Of a stretch of DNA of 64,000 nucleotides, positions 26,082 through 33,633 are shown one piece after another. The translations under genes and the position numbers were made by a program. The stretch lies in NCBI RefSeq assembly GCF_029457495.1, contig NZ_CP120361.1:5098001-5162000 (forward strand), written 5' to 3'. The notes beneath the pieces are model-generated. The model did not search any database. It was not told the DNA's origin and worked only from the letters and a program-made list of their open reading frames with translations. Source of the DNA: Chelativorans sp. AA-79. Its GTDB lineage: Bacteria > Pseudomonadota > Alphaproteobacteria > Rhizobiales > Rhizobiaceae. Position 1 is the stretch's first letter. Every line of letters begins with the position of its first letter.

Positions 26082-28640
26082 TCATTCCGCGGGGGCGAGT
26101 TCCGGCTGACGGTGCCGGATGGCGCCGCTTTCAGCCTGTGCGGGGGCGCGGAAGGTCTTGAGCCTCAGCGCATTGCCGAGCACGAATACGCTCGAGAGAG
26201 CCATGGCGCCGGCGGCGAAGACGGGCGACAGCAGGATACCGTAGGCCGGATAGAGCAGACCGGCGGCAACGGGGATCAGAGCCGTGTTGTAGGCAAAGGC
26301 CCAGAACAGGTTCTGCCTTATGTTGCCGATCGTCGCCTTGGACAGTGCGATCGCGTTCGGCACGCCTTGCAGGCTGCCCGACATCAGCACCACGTCGGCG
26401 GCCTCGATGGCAATGTCCGTGCCGGTGCCGATGGCAAGGCCCACATCCGCTTCGGCCAGTGCCGGGGCGTCGTTGATGCCGTCGCCGACAAAGGCGACCT
26501 TGCCATGCTCGGTCTTGAGGCGGCGCACCGCGTCGACCTTGCCGTCAGGCAGCACTTCGGCCACCACCTCGTCGATCCCCAGGCGCTTGGCGATAGCTTC
26601 GGCCGTACGCTTGTTGTCGCCGGTGATCATCGCGACCTTGAGGCCGAGATCGTGCAGCGCCTCGATCGCCGCAGGCGTCGTCTCCTTGATCGGATCGGCC
26701 ACGGCGATGATCGCCGCGAGCTTGCCGTCGATCGCCGCATAAAGCGGCGACTTACCCTCGTCGCCGAGGCGTTCGGCAACCTCGGCGAAGCCTGCCACGT
26801 CATGGCCGAGTTCGGCCATGTAGCGGTCAGCACCGATCTCGACTTGGCTGCCGCCGGCCAGGGCCTTGACGCCCAAACCCGTCACCGATTCGAAGTCCGA
26901 CACGGCCGGCAGCGAGATGTCCTCCCCAGCGGCCGCATCCACGATCGCACGGGCGATCGGATGCTCCGACTTCGCCTCGACGGCCGCCACCAGACCGAGG
27001 ACATCCGCCCGGTCGAAACCGATGGCCAGTTCCAGATCGGTGAGCGCGGGCTTTCCTTCGGTCAGCGTGCCCGTCTTGTCGACGGCGACGACCCTGGCGT
27101 CCTTGAGCAGTTGCAGCGCCTCGCCCTTGCGGAACAGCACGCCCAGTTCCGCACCCCGGCCGGTGCCCACCATGATCGAGGTCGGCGTCGCCAGACCCAT
27201 GGCGCACGGGCAGGCGATGATCAGAACCGCGACGGCATTGACCAGAGCGAAGGTCAGCGCCGGCGAGGGGCCGAACCAGAGCCACGCCGCAAAGGTCAGG
27301 GCCGCGACGACGAAGACCGCCGGCACGAACCACATGGTGACCTTGTCGACCAGCGCCTGGATCGGCAGCTTCGATCCCTGGGCCTCCTCGACCATGCGGA
27401 TGATCTGCGACAGCACGGTGTTGCCGCCGACAGCCGTCGCACGGATCGCGAAGGCGCCCTTCTGGTTCACCGTTCCGGCCACCACCTCGCTGCCGTTTGC
27501 CTTAGAGACCGGGATCGGCTCTCCCGTGATCATCGATTCGTCGACATAGCTTTCGCCTTCGATGACCTCGCCATCCACCGGGATGCGATCGCCGGGCCGA
27601 ACCTCGACGATGTCTCCGGCCAGCACGGAATCGATCGGCAGTTCGACCGTTTTGCCGTCCCTGCGCACGCGCGCCATTTTTGCTTGAAGGCCGACAAGAC
27701 GCTTGATCGCCTCGGAGGTGCGCCCCTTAGCGCGCGCCTCCAGCAGGCGGCCGAGCAGGATCAGCGTTACGATGACGGCGGCGGCCTCGAAATAGACGTT
27801 CACGGTTCCGGCAGGCAGGAAACCGGGCGCGAAGGTCGCCACCAGCGAGTAGCCATAGGCCGCCATCGTGCCGACCGCGACCAGCGAATTCATGTCGGGG
27901 GCGAGCCGCCACAGAGCCGGAAACCCCTTGTCGTAAAAGCGGATGCCCGGAACGAACAGGACGATGGTCGTCAACACGAACTGGAGATACCAGTTGGTCT
28001 GCATGCCGATGGTTGAAGCGATGAGGTCATGCATGCCCGGAATGACGTGCGAGCCCATTTCCAGGATGAAGACCGGCAGCGTCAGCAGCGCCGCGACGGT
28101 GAAATCGCGGGTCAGTTCACGACGTTCCGCTTCCTTCTTCTCGGCACGGTCATCCGTCTCGGCCTGGCTGGCCCCGGTTGCTGCCGCGATCACCCTGGCG
28201 TCGTATCCCGCGTTCCCGATGGCCGCCACCAGGGCTGCCGCATCGGCGCTGCCCTGGATCGTGGCCTTTTCGGTGGCGAGGTTGACGACGGCATCGGTGA
28301 CGCCGGGCACGGCCTTGAGCGCCTTTTCGACGCGACCGACGCAGGACGCGCAGGTCATGCCCTCGACCGCCAGTTCAAGTGTGGCAGCCGCCGGCGGGGA
28401 GAAACTTGCCGAAACCTCATAGCCCACATCCTCCACGGCCTTGACGAGCGTGGAGGTATCGACCGGAGCCTTCGTGGTGATGCTCGCCTTTTCCGTCGCC
28501 AGGTTGACGACGGCATCGGCGACGCCAGGCACGGCCTTGAGGGCTCTTTCGACGCGACCAACGCAGGATGCGCAGGTCATTCCTTCAATGGGGAGCGATA
28601 TCGTCCCATGCAAATCTGTTGCTTGAACGGGGGCATTCAT
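26082..28640 (-). CDS. copA: Cu(I)-exporting P1B-type ATPase CopA with two HMA domains
   Basis: An 852-residue P1B-1 ATPase. Two heavy-metal-associated domains carry GMTCASC at residues 21-26 and 94-100; the core has [12 protein letters not shown] in [13 protein letters not shown] near residue 478, DKTGTLTEG near 521 and [16 protein letters not shown]. It pumps Cu(I) from CopZ or glutathione complexes out of the cytoplasm. ATG at 28640 is preceded by AAGGAGG; an upstream in-frame start would overlap the promoter. It heads the operon copA-grx-reductase-cueR-small gene, driven by the operator at 28690-28711, and is divergent from copZ. It differs from the other ATPase of the island in the N-terminal metal domains. 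Confidence 0.96.
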   Translation of the reverse strand: MNAPVQATDLHGTISLPIEGMTCASCVGRVERALKAVPGVADAVVNLATEKASITTKAPVDTSTLVKAVEDVGYEVSASFSPPAAATLELAVEGMTCASCVGRVEKALKAVPGVTDAVVNLATEKATIQGSADAAALVAAIGNAGYDARVIAAATGASQAETDDRAEKKEAERRELTRDFTVAALLTLPVFILEMGSHVIPGMHDLIASTIGMQTNWYLQFVLTTIVLFVPGIRFYDKGFPALWRLAPDMNSLVAVGTMAAYGYSLVATFAPGFLPAGTVNVYFEAAAVIVTLILLGRLLEARAKGRTSEAIKRLVGLQAKMARVRRDGKTVELPIDSVLAGDIVEVRPGDRIPVDGEVIEGESYVDESMITGEPIPVSKANGSEVVAGTVNQKGAFAIRATAVGGNTVLSQIIRMVEEAQGSKLPIQALVDKVTMWFVPAVFVVAALTFAAWLWFGPSPALTFALVNAVAVLIIACPCAMGLATPTSIMVGTGRGAELGVLFRKGEALQLLKDARVVAVDKTGTLTEGKPALTDLELAIGFDRADVLGLVAAVEAKSEHPIARAIVDAAAGEDISLPAVSDFESVTGLGVKALAGGSQVEIGADRYMAELGHDVAGFAEVAERLGDEGKSPLYAAIDGKLAAIIAVADPIKETTPAAIEALHDLGLKVAMITGDNKRTAEAIAKRLGIDEVVAEVLPDGKVDAVRRLKTEHGKVAFVGDGINDAPALAEADVGLAIGTGTDIAIEAADVVLMSGSLQGVPNAIALSKATIGNIRQNLFWAFAYNTALIPVAAGLLYPAYGILLSPVFAAGAMALSSVFVLGNALRLKTFRAPAQAESGAIRHRQPELAPAE

Positions 28641-28689
28641 AGCCGCCTCCTTTCTTGTCCCGAAATTCCAGTTCGGACAGAAGATGGGG

Positions 28690-28711
28690 CTTCCAACCAT
28701 AGGAAGGTCAA
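28690..28711 (-). promoter_or_regulatory. CueR-type operator/promoter 4 (copA operon)
   Basis: Minus strand TTGACC then TTCC-N7-GGAAG with CATCTT 19 bases after the -35 as -10. It forms the left arm of a perfect 27-bp inverted repeat (28685-28711 and 28737-28763), the right arm being the copZ promoter. Confidence 0.85.
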
Positions 28712-28736
28712 GAGGTCGAAAAGCGAAAAATCGCTA

Positions 28737-28758
28737 TTGACCTTCCTATGGTTGGAAG
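28737..28758 (+). promoter_or_regulatory. CueR-type operator/promoter 5 (copZ)
   Basis: Plus strand TTGACC (28737-28742) then TTCC-N7-GGAAG; CACATT at 28762-28767 is the -10 after a 19-base spacer. Mirror image of operator 4 with 25 bases between them. Confidence 0.85.
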
Positions 28759-28800
28759 CCCCACATTCGGCGGTGTGAGACCGAAACAAGGAGAATTCTC

Positions 28801-28995
28801 ATGGAACTCAGAATCGAGAACATGACCTGCGGCGGCTGCGCGAAATCCGTGACCAAGGCGATCCAGTCAGTCGACCCCAGCGCCAGGGTGGAAACGAATC
28901 CGGAGGCACGCGCGGTCAAGGTCGAGACGACGGCTACCGCGGAGGCTCTTCAGGAGGTTCTCGAAGAAGCCGGCTATCCTGCAACCGTAAACTGA
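28801..28995 (+). CDS. copZ: Copper chaperone CopZ
   Basis: A 64-residue single HMA domain, [21 protein letters not shown], with the metal pair in MTCGGC (residues 8-13) and the usual beta-alpha-beta-beta-alpha-beta length. It should carry Cu(I) to the HMA domains of CopA, whose gene is divergent and shares the symmetric CueR-type control region. CAAGGAG precedes the ATG by 7 bases. The DUF305 gene follows after 14 bases in the same transcript. Confidence 0.95.
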   Translation: MELRIENMTCGGCAKSVTKAIQSVDPSARVETNPEARAVKVETTATAEALQEVLEEAGYPATVN

Positions 28996-29009
28996 TAAGG
29001 AGCTGCGTC

Positions 29010-29414
29010 ATGAACAGGCTCACCCCGATCTTCATTGCCAGCGCGTTCGTCGTTGCCGGCGGACTCGCCTACGCGCAGTCGCAGATGGACGAGCAAGGAC
29101 AGGGAGCGACCATGAATCACGGTGAACACGTAGGGCACGGCACCAGCACGCCTTCGGACAACCCTGTCATTCGGGCCTACAGGCAAGTCAACGACAAGAT
29201 GCACGCCGATATGGCGATCGAATTTACGGGCGATGCGGACGAGGATTTCATGCGCGGCATGATCCCACATCACCAGGGCGCCATCGACATGGCTCGTGTC
29301 GTTCTCGAACACGGATCGGACCCCGAGGTGCGAGCGCTTGCTGAGGAGGTCATCTCCGCTCAAGAGGCAGAAATCGCGCAGATGCAGGAATGGTTGGCCA
29401 AGCGTGGTCAATGA
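29010..29414 (+). CDS. Exported DUF305 (ferritin-like, CopM-type) protein
   Basis: The 134-residue protein has a signal peptide ([16 protein letters not shown], cleavage near residue 22) and a DUF305 domain: [32 protein letters not shown] in pieces, with HHxGAIDMA as signature, then [20 protein letters not shown]305 proteins such as CopM bind copper in the periplasm by Met and His. The mature N-terminus adds His and Met ([10 protein letters not shown]). It is co-transcribed with copZ and ends just before a strong terminator. Confidence 0.9.
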   Translation: MNRLTPIFIASAFVVAGGLAYAQSQMDEQGQGATMNHGEHVGHGTSTPSDNPVIRAYRQVNDKMHADMAIEFTGDADEDFMRGMIPHHQGAIDMARVVLEHGSDPEVRALAEEVISAQEAEIAQMQEWLAKRGQ

Positions 29415-29417
29415 CAT

Positions 29418-29448
29418 GGAAAAGGGCGGATCAATTCCGCCCTTTTCC
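29418..29448. terminator. Bidirectional intrinsic terminator between convergent genes
   Basis: GGAAAAGGGCGGA and TCCGCCCTTTTCC form a perfect 13-bp stem around TCAAT. T runs lie in both orientations. It ends the copZ-DUF305 transcript and overlaps the last codons of the convergent small gene at 29431-29694. Confidence 0.9.
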
Positions 29449-29694
29449 TTTGCCGGTCATCAGCACTATGGCCGTTGTCACCGCGAAGGCGACAAGCGCC
29501 CCGTCGGTGCGCCTTCGATCAAGGCAAACGGCTCGCGTGGACGCTGAACGACGTCCGGAATCCTGTTTCGACAATGGTGATGAGCCCGCTGCGTCGACCA
29601 GGGTCAGTAGCGTATCGGCCAGGTCCCTGACCGCAAGCAACCCAATTCGAAGCTCTCCAACTGCCGCGACTACGTTTTCCGCTCTAATCTTCAT
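29431..29694 (-). CDS. Small unknown protein under a CueR-type operator
   Basis: An 87-residue protein, MKIRAENVVAAVGELRIGLLAVRDLADTLLTLVDAAGSSP..., with an amphipathic helical first half, a Ser/Arg-rich middle and a hydrophobic stretch near the C-terminus (GALVAFAVTTAIVLMTG) ending in Lys/Arg. That layout suggests a tail-anchored or single-span membrane protein. I do not know the family. It has an excellent ribosome binding site (GGAGATCGAC before ATG) and lies 34 bases from a CueR-type operator, so it is very likely expressed and copper-induced. It converges on the DUF305 gene with a shared terminator. Confidence 0.7.
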   Translation of the reverse strand: MKIRAENVVAAVGELRIGLLAVRDLADTLLTLVDAAGSSPLSKQDSGRRSASTRAVCLDRRRTDGALVAFAVTTAIVLMTGKGKGRN

Positions 29695-29727
29695 GTCGAT
29701 CTCCTTCGCTTGGCCTCGAAGATGAGG

Positions 29728-29749
29728 GTTCCAACCGTTGGAAGGTCAA
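29728..29749 (-). promoter_or_regulatory. CueR-type operator/promoter 6 (small gene)
   Basis: Minus strand TTGACC then TTCC-N7-GGAAC; CATCTT is 19 bases after the -35. It faces the 87-residue gene at 29431-29694. Confidence 0.8.
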
Positions 29750-29853
29750 CCTCGACACAAATGATCTCAAGATGATGAAACCTCGGGAAATCGCAACAGT
29801 GGAAAGAGATCCTGACGAACGAAAGGAACCAAGCCCACGCTGAAGTGTTGGAT

Positions 29854-29870
29854 ATACCCGTATAGGGTAT
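29854..29870. promoter_or_regulatory. CsoR-type operator
   Basis: ATACCC-GTATA-GGGTAT is a perfect 6-bp inverted repeat with a 5-base centre, 9 bases before the CsoR-like gene. TACCC/GGGTA dyads are typical for CsoR repressors. Confidence 0.75.
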
Positions 29871-29879
29871 CGGCAGCTC

Positions 29880-30155
29880 ATGGATCAGAAGAATACCAAG
29901 GCTCTCCGCTCAAGGCTCAGTCGGATCGAAGGTCAAGTCCGAGGCGTCGGCCAGATGGTCGCTGACGGCCGCTATTGCATCGACATCCTGCATCAGATCC
30001 ACGCCATCAAGGCCGCGCTGGCAATCGTTGAGACCGAAATCCTGAAATCCCACGCCGCCTGCTGCGTCGAAGACGCGATCGCGTCCGGCAACGCCACCGA
30101 GCAGCGCAAGAAGTTCAACGAGCTGGTCGAGATCTTCGCCAAGGCCAAGCTTTGA
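29880..30155 (+). CDS. csoR: CsoR-like metal-sensing repressor (DUF156 family)
   Basis: A 91-residue all-helical repressor of the CsoR/RcnR family. The ligand pattern is that of Cu(I)-CsoR: Cys33 (GRYCIDILHQI), His58 and Cys62 (KSHAACCVED), which have the same spacing (25 and 4) as C36-H61-C65 of Mycobacterium CsoR. RLSRIEGQVRGVGQMV is the usual first helix. Copper binding should release it from DNA. It has its own dyad operator upstream and is followed directly by the glutaredoxin-MauE gene, giving a second copper circuit in addition to CueR. Nickel sensing (RcnR) is less likely as the His ligands differ. Confidence 0.88.
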   Translation: MDQKNTKALRSRLSRIEGQVRGVGQMVADGRYCIDILHQIHAIKAALAIVETEILKSHAACCVEDAIASGNATEQRKKFNELVEIFAKAKL

Positions 30156-30172
30156 ACCTGGAGGAAACCGCA

Positions 30173-30940
30173 ATGGCTGCCGCCACCGCAAAACATGCCG
30201 AACTGCATCGAATGGTCATGACAGAGCATACCTGTCCCTGGGGACTGAAATCGCTCGATCTCCTGCAACGGGAGGGATACCAGGTCGAGGACCACAAGCT
30301 GACGTCGCGCGCCGAGGTTGATGCCTTTAAGGATAAGCACGGCGTCGACACTACGCCGCAGACCTTCATCGGCGGCAAGCGCATCGGCGGCTACGACGAT
30401 CTTCTCGCCTTCTTCGGCAAGGAGGTGAAAGACAAGGACGCCACCACCTATACGCCGGTGATCGCGCTTTTCGCGATGGCGGCGCTGATGGCGCTGGCTG
30501 CGAGTTGGGCCGCGTTCGGGAACCTTCTCACCGTCGCGACGGTGGAGTGGTTCATCGCGATTGCGATGTGTCTGCTTGCCCTGCAGAAGCTCAAGGACGT
30601 GGAGGGCTTCGCTACCATGTTCCTGAACTACGACCTTTTGGCGCAGCGTTGGGTGCGCTACTCCTACATTTATCCATTCGGCGAAGCGCTGGCGGGCGTC
30701 CTGATGATGGCCGGCGCGCTGATGTGGCTGTCGGTCCCTGTCGCCCTCTTTATCGGCACCGTCGGAGCCATCTCGGTTTTCAAGGCGGTCTATATCGACA
30801 AGCGCGAACTCAAATGCGCCTGCGTCGGCGGCGACAGCAATGTGCCGCTCGGCTTCGTCTCCCTGACCGAGAACCTGATGATGGTCGGCATGGCGATCTG
30901 GATGATGCTCAAGCCGATGGGCATCGGGTTGGGTCACTGA
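30173..30940 (+). CDS. Glutaredoxin-MauE fusion membrane protein
   Basis: A 255-residue fusion. Residues 1-90 are a glutaredoxin-like domain with a one-cysteine motif (MTEHTCPWGLKSLDLL) and a cis-proline region TTPQTFIGGKRIGGYDD. The rest is a four-helix MauE/DoxX-like membrane domain (residues about 100-255), with a cysteine pair in KRELKCACVGGDSNVPLG between helices 3 and 4, a feature of MauE. MauE helps form disulfides or supply reductant for periplasmic proteins; in this fusion electrons could pass from cytoplasmic glutathione to the membrane cysteines. GGAGGAAA precedes the ATG. The gene is next to csoR and before a DUF305 gene, so copper control is likely. Confidence 0.85.
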   Translation: MAAATAKHAELHRMVMTEHTCPWGLKSLDLLQREGYQVEDHKLTSRAEVDAFKDKHGVDTTPQTFIGGKRIGGYDDLLAFFGKEVKDKDATTYTPVIALFAMAALMALAASWAAFGNLLTVATVEWFIAIAMCLLALQKLKDVEGFATMFLNYDLLAQRWVRYSYIYPFGEALAGVLMMAGALMWLSVPVALFIGTVGAISVFKAVYIDKRELKCACVGGDSNVPLGFVSLTENLMMVGMAIWMMLKPMGIGLGH

Positions 30941-30962
30941 ACCTGCATTGCGGAGACACGAC

Positions 30963-31457
30963 ATGGACCATTCTTCCGACACCGGCCATCACGAACACGG
31001 CGCAGGCCGTCCCTATTTGATGTTCTGGATCAACATGGCGCTCGGCCTGATAGTCATGTACGTCGTGATGTTCACGATGATCGACGGCCTGCACGACTTC
31101 CGGAACAATCTCAACATGTTCTACATGGCCGTGACCATGTGGGCGCCAATGGGAATCTTCATGCTGGGGACAATGCCGGGCATGTTCCCGAGAAAGAGCT
31201 TGAACATTGCGCTTTACGCTATGTTCGTCGTCCTGACAATCGCCTCATTCGCAGCCACACGCAGCCAAACCCTGATCGGTGACAGGCAGTTCATCGATTC
31301 GATGATCCCCCACCACTCGGGCGCGATCCTCATGTGCAGGGAAGCGGATCTGCGCGATGCGGAACTACTAACTCTCTGCGAAGAAATCGTCGCGGCCCAG
31401 CGCAGCGAGATCGAGCAGATGGAGACAATTAAGGCTCGCCTCGATCAAAGACCCTAA
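30963..31457 (+). CDS. Membrane-anchored DUF305 protein
   Basis: A 164-residue protein with a His-rich cytoplasmic start (MDHSSDTGHHEHGAG), three hydrophobic segments (LMFWINMALGLIVMYVVMF, MFYMAVTMWAPMGIFMLGTM, LNIALYAMFVVLTIASFAA) and a C-terminal DUF305 half domain (QFIDSMIPHHSGAILMCREA...LCEEIVAAQRSEIEQM). The HHSGAI motif and Met-rich helices suggest copper binding at the membrane. It follows the glutaredoxin-MauE gene after 22 bases and is probably in the csoR operon. A decayed copy of its 3' end is found at 32513-32620. Confidence 0.86.
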   Translation: MDHSSDTGHHEHGAGRPYLMFWINMALGLIVMYVVMFTMIDGLHDFRNNLNMFYMAVTMWAPMGIFMLGTMPGMFPRKSLNIALYAMFVVLTIASFAATRSQTLIGDRQFIDSMIPHHSGAILMCREADLRDAELLTLCEEIVAAQRSEIEQMETIKARLDQRP

Positions 31458-31789
31458 TCTGGGACCTCGCTGTAAACGCATCAAGCACGGGCAAGCGGCG
31501 CGCAATGGATCGACCCATAATGGGCGTAGATGCCGCTTAGCGAACCAAAGCTCGAATGACGCAAGACGTGCCATTGACAGACCGATTCATAGAGACGAAT
31601 TAAAGCAAAAAAGTTCCTAAGCCGTGCTGCAATTACGGCGTTCCACCTCAGGACCGAACATGAGAACTGCGACGAAAGTGCGCCTCTTCCATCGAGGCTC
31701 AGAATTCGAAGCGGAGCGACAATTTATATTGTTCATTTCGGGAGGAAGAAGGCGACGAAAGTAGATATATTACCCTGCGGTGGTCGACA
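31458..31789. other. Intergenic region with no recognisable gene
   Basis: About 330 bases between the DUF305 gene and the cytochrome b561 gene. It is less GC-rich near its right end and may hold the promoter of the b561 gene, but I see no clear element. Confidence 0.4.
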
Positions 31790-32260
31790 ATGCCCAAGTA
31801 TTCCAGCCTTCAGATAGTAATCCATTGGGTCGTTGTCGCCATGATCATTATCCAATGGTCTACTGCCGACGCGATCCCGAGGACCCATAACCCACTTCTC
31901 CCGGCCAGGGAATGGGACCTTTTCCTGCATATGGTCCATAACTACTGCGGCATGGGCATCGGTGCGCTGGTGTTCTTGCGCATAGCCCTCCGGCTCCGGC
32001 AACGGCGTCGGATCAACCACTTTAGCGACCTTGCCGCAGCGACCATTCACTGGGGCCTTTACGGGAGCCTCGCAGCCCAAGCGGTAACCGGCGTGATCGT
32101 GGCCTATTTCTGGGCACCGGCCGAATGGAGTCACAAAGCTCTCTGGTACGTGACACTTGTCCTTGTCGGTCTTCACCTAGCCGCAGCCCTGGGGCATGGC
32201 ATCAGGCGCGATGGCGTACTCAGCAGAATGTCGCCCGGCTTACGGATCGGTCGAAAATGA
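31790..32260 (+). CDS. Cytochrome b561 family protein
   Basis: A 156-residue four-helix membrane protein with the family's heme-ligand histidines: IVIHWVVVAMI (helix 1, residue about 12), LFLHMVHNYCGMGI (helix 2), ATIHWGLYGSL (helix 3) and VGLHLAAALGHG (helix 4). Bacterial b561 proteins move electrons between quinol and periplasmic or inner-membrane partners. HMVHNYCG carries a cysteine unusual at this place. The ATG at 31790 begins directly before helix 1. It is isolated by non-coding DNA on both sides, but shares the redox theme of the island. Confidence 0.85.
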   Translation: MPKYSSLQIVIHWVVVAMIIIQWSTADAIPRTHNPLLPAREWDLFLHMVHNYCGMGIGALVFLRIALRLRQRRRINHFSDLAAATIHWGLYGSLAAQAVTGVIVAYFWAPAEWSHKALWYVTLVLVGLHLAAALGHGIRRDGVLSRMSPGLRIGRK

Positions 32261-32831
32261 GACGTCGTTCGGCCGATCCGAAAAGCATTGGATGCCGACT
32301 CCGACCAAGATAAGCCTTGCGTGACAATCAATTATAAGCGCCGCATGATACGGCTCGTGGTCCTCGGCATTGGCAAGGTTGGGTTCCAGCAGGAGACTAC
32401 ATGGCAGACTTAGCGGCAAGTCGGATGGATGTGCCCTGACCGGCTCCGTAGGCCAGTTCGGCGCGAAAACAGATATTTGATGAGCATGACTACCCCGGTT
32501 TCGAGGACGACGCCTGAGATGCTGAATTGCTGCCTCTTTGCGAAGAAATCATCGCGGCCCCGCGCAGCGAGATCGATAGATGGAGACAAATTAAGGCTCG
32601 CCTTGATCAAAGGTCCTAATATCTCTCGCCTTGCTCAATAGCGCGTCAAGAATGGAGCCAACGAAGACCAGCAGATTTCTGGATAATGTGACATCGTTCG
32701 ACAGGTCTACTGGCCTTTCAATGCCTTCTCCGACTGGCAGGTTCAATGAGGATTGCATGACAGCCATCATGACGATGGTCGCAGCTTCGTCTCAGTCGCA
32801 GGGAATACCTGCCGTGCCAGACCTGCGGCGG
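32261..32831. other. Degenerate spacer containing a broken DUF305 copy
   Basis: About 570 bases without an intact gene. The only recognisable item is the decayed DUF305 end at 32513-32620. Remaining short frames have no recognisable family. Confidence 0.45.
32513..32620 (+). pseudogene. Decayed duplicate of the DUF305 gene 3' end
   Basis: About 108 bases match the last part of the DUF305 gene at 30963-31457: both read DAELL-x-LCEEI-x-AA-x-RSEI and end with IKARLDQR and a TAA. A one-base loss and a one-base gain around 32568-32590 shift the frame for about eight codons. The upstream part of the gene is missing. Confidence 0.75.
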
Positions 32832-33632
32832 CTATTCGAGGTTTTGAATGCCGCTCATGAGGGCCTCTCTTGAGATCTCGCCCATATGTACCGATTGCAG
32901 CGTCCCGTCGCTCTTGAGGAATAACGTAGCCGGCAGGCCCGGCACCTCGTAATGACGACCGAACTCACCGAGCCCGTCGAGCACGACGTGCTCAAGCTCA
33001 AGATTCTCGGCTGTCAGGTAGCGCTGAATGATCTCCTGGCCTTCACCTTGGTTGACGAAGACAAGTTTGGCATTGTCCGTGTTTGCGGCCACGTCCGCCA
33101 TCATCGGCATTTCGCGGCGGCAGGGCGGGCACCATGTTGCCCACAGGTTGATGACCACAGGTTGGCCTTCGAGGTCGGCCGGGTTGAATTGTTCACCGGC
33201 CACCGTGCGGTAGATGCCGCCGGTTGGCAGCGGGGTCGCCGGCGCGCCGGCGGTGAGCTGCAGCACGAAAAAGGCCACATAGGCCGCAGCCGCGCTCGGC
33301 AGGGCCGTCCACAGCGTGAGCCTCAGTTGACGCCGGAAACGAAAGACCGTGTAGGCAAGTGCCAGCGCAATGCCGGCTTCGATCATGAAGCCTCCCTGCC
33401 AGATGTAGAATGCGCGCAACGGCTCGGCGAGGAAACTGCTCGCATGCTGGACGACATGCCCGGCGCGCGCGCCGACCACGAAGGCGACGGTCGCACCCCA
33501 GGCCCAGGACGAAAACCGCTGATCGACCTTGCGGGTGAGGACCTCGCTCAGCAGGAGGAAGGCGGCGATGGCGAGGATCGCGGCGAAGCGGTCGGGCGCG
33601 AAGACGAAAGGCCCGATGGCGACTGCGTTCAT
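32832..33632 (-). CDS. Lgt-like membrane domain fused to TlpA-type thioredoxin
   Basis: A 266-residue protein. Residues 1-125 form a four-helix membrane region resembling the N-terminal half of prolipoprotein diacylglyceryl transferase (GARAGHVVQ...LAEPLRAFYIWQGGFMIEAG); the histidine essential in Lgt (GGMSFHGG) is missing here. Residues about 135-266 form a TlpA/ResA-type thioredoxin with WATWCPPCRREMPMM and VPGLPATLFLKSDG, facing the periplasm. It should reduce periplasmic disulfides with electrons from a partner such as DsbD, whose gene ends two bases upstream on the same strand. It is the last gene of the dsbA-dsbD-tlpA operon. Confidence 0.86.
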   Translation of the reverse strand: MNAVAIGPFVFAPDRFAAILAIAAFLLLSEVLTRKVDQRFSSWAWGATVAFVVGARAGHVVQHASSFLAEPLRAFYIWQGGFMIEAGIALALAYTVFRFRRQLRLTLWTALPSAAAAYVAFFVLQLTAGAPATPLPTGGIYRTVAGEQFNPADLEGQPVVINLWATWCPPCRREMPMMADVAANTDNAKLVFVNQGEGQEIIQRYLTAENLELEHVVLDGLGEFGRHYEVPGLPATLFLKSDGTLQSVHMGEISREALMSGIQNLE

Positions 33633-33633
33633 C

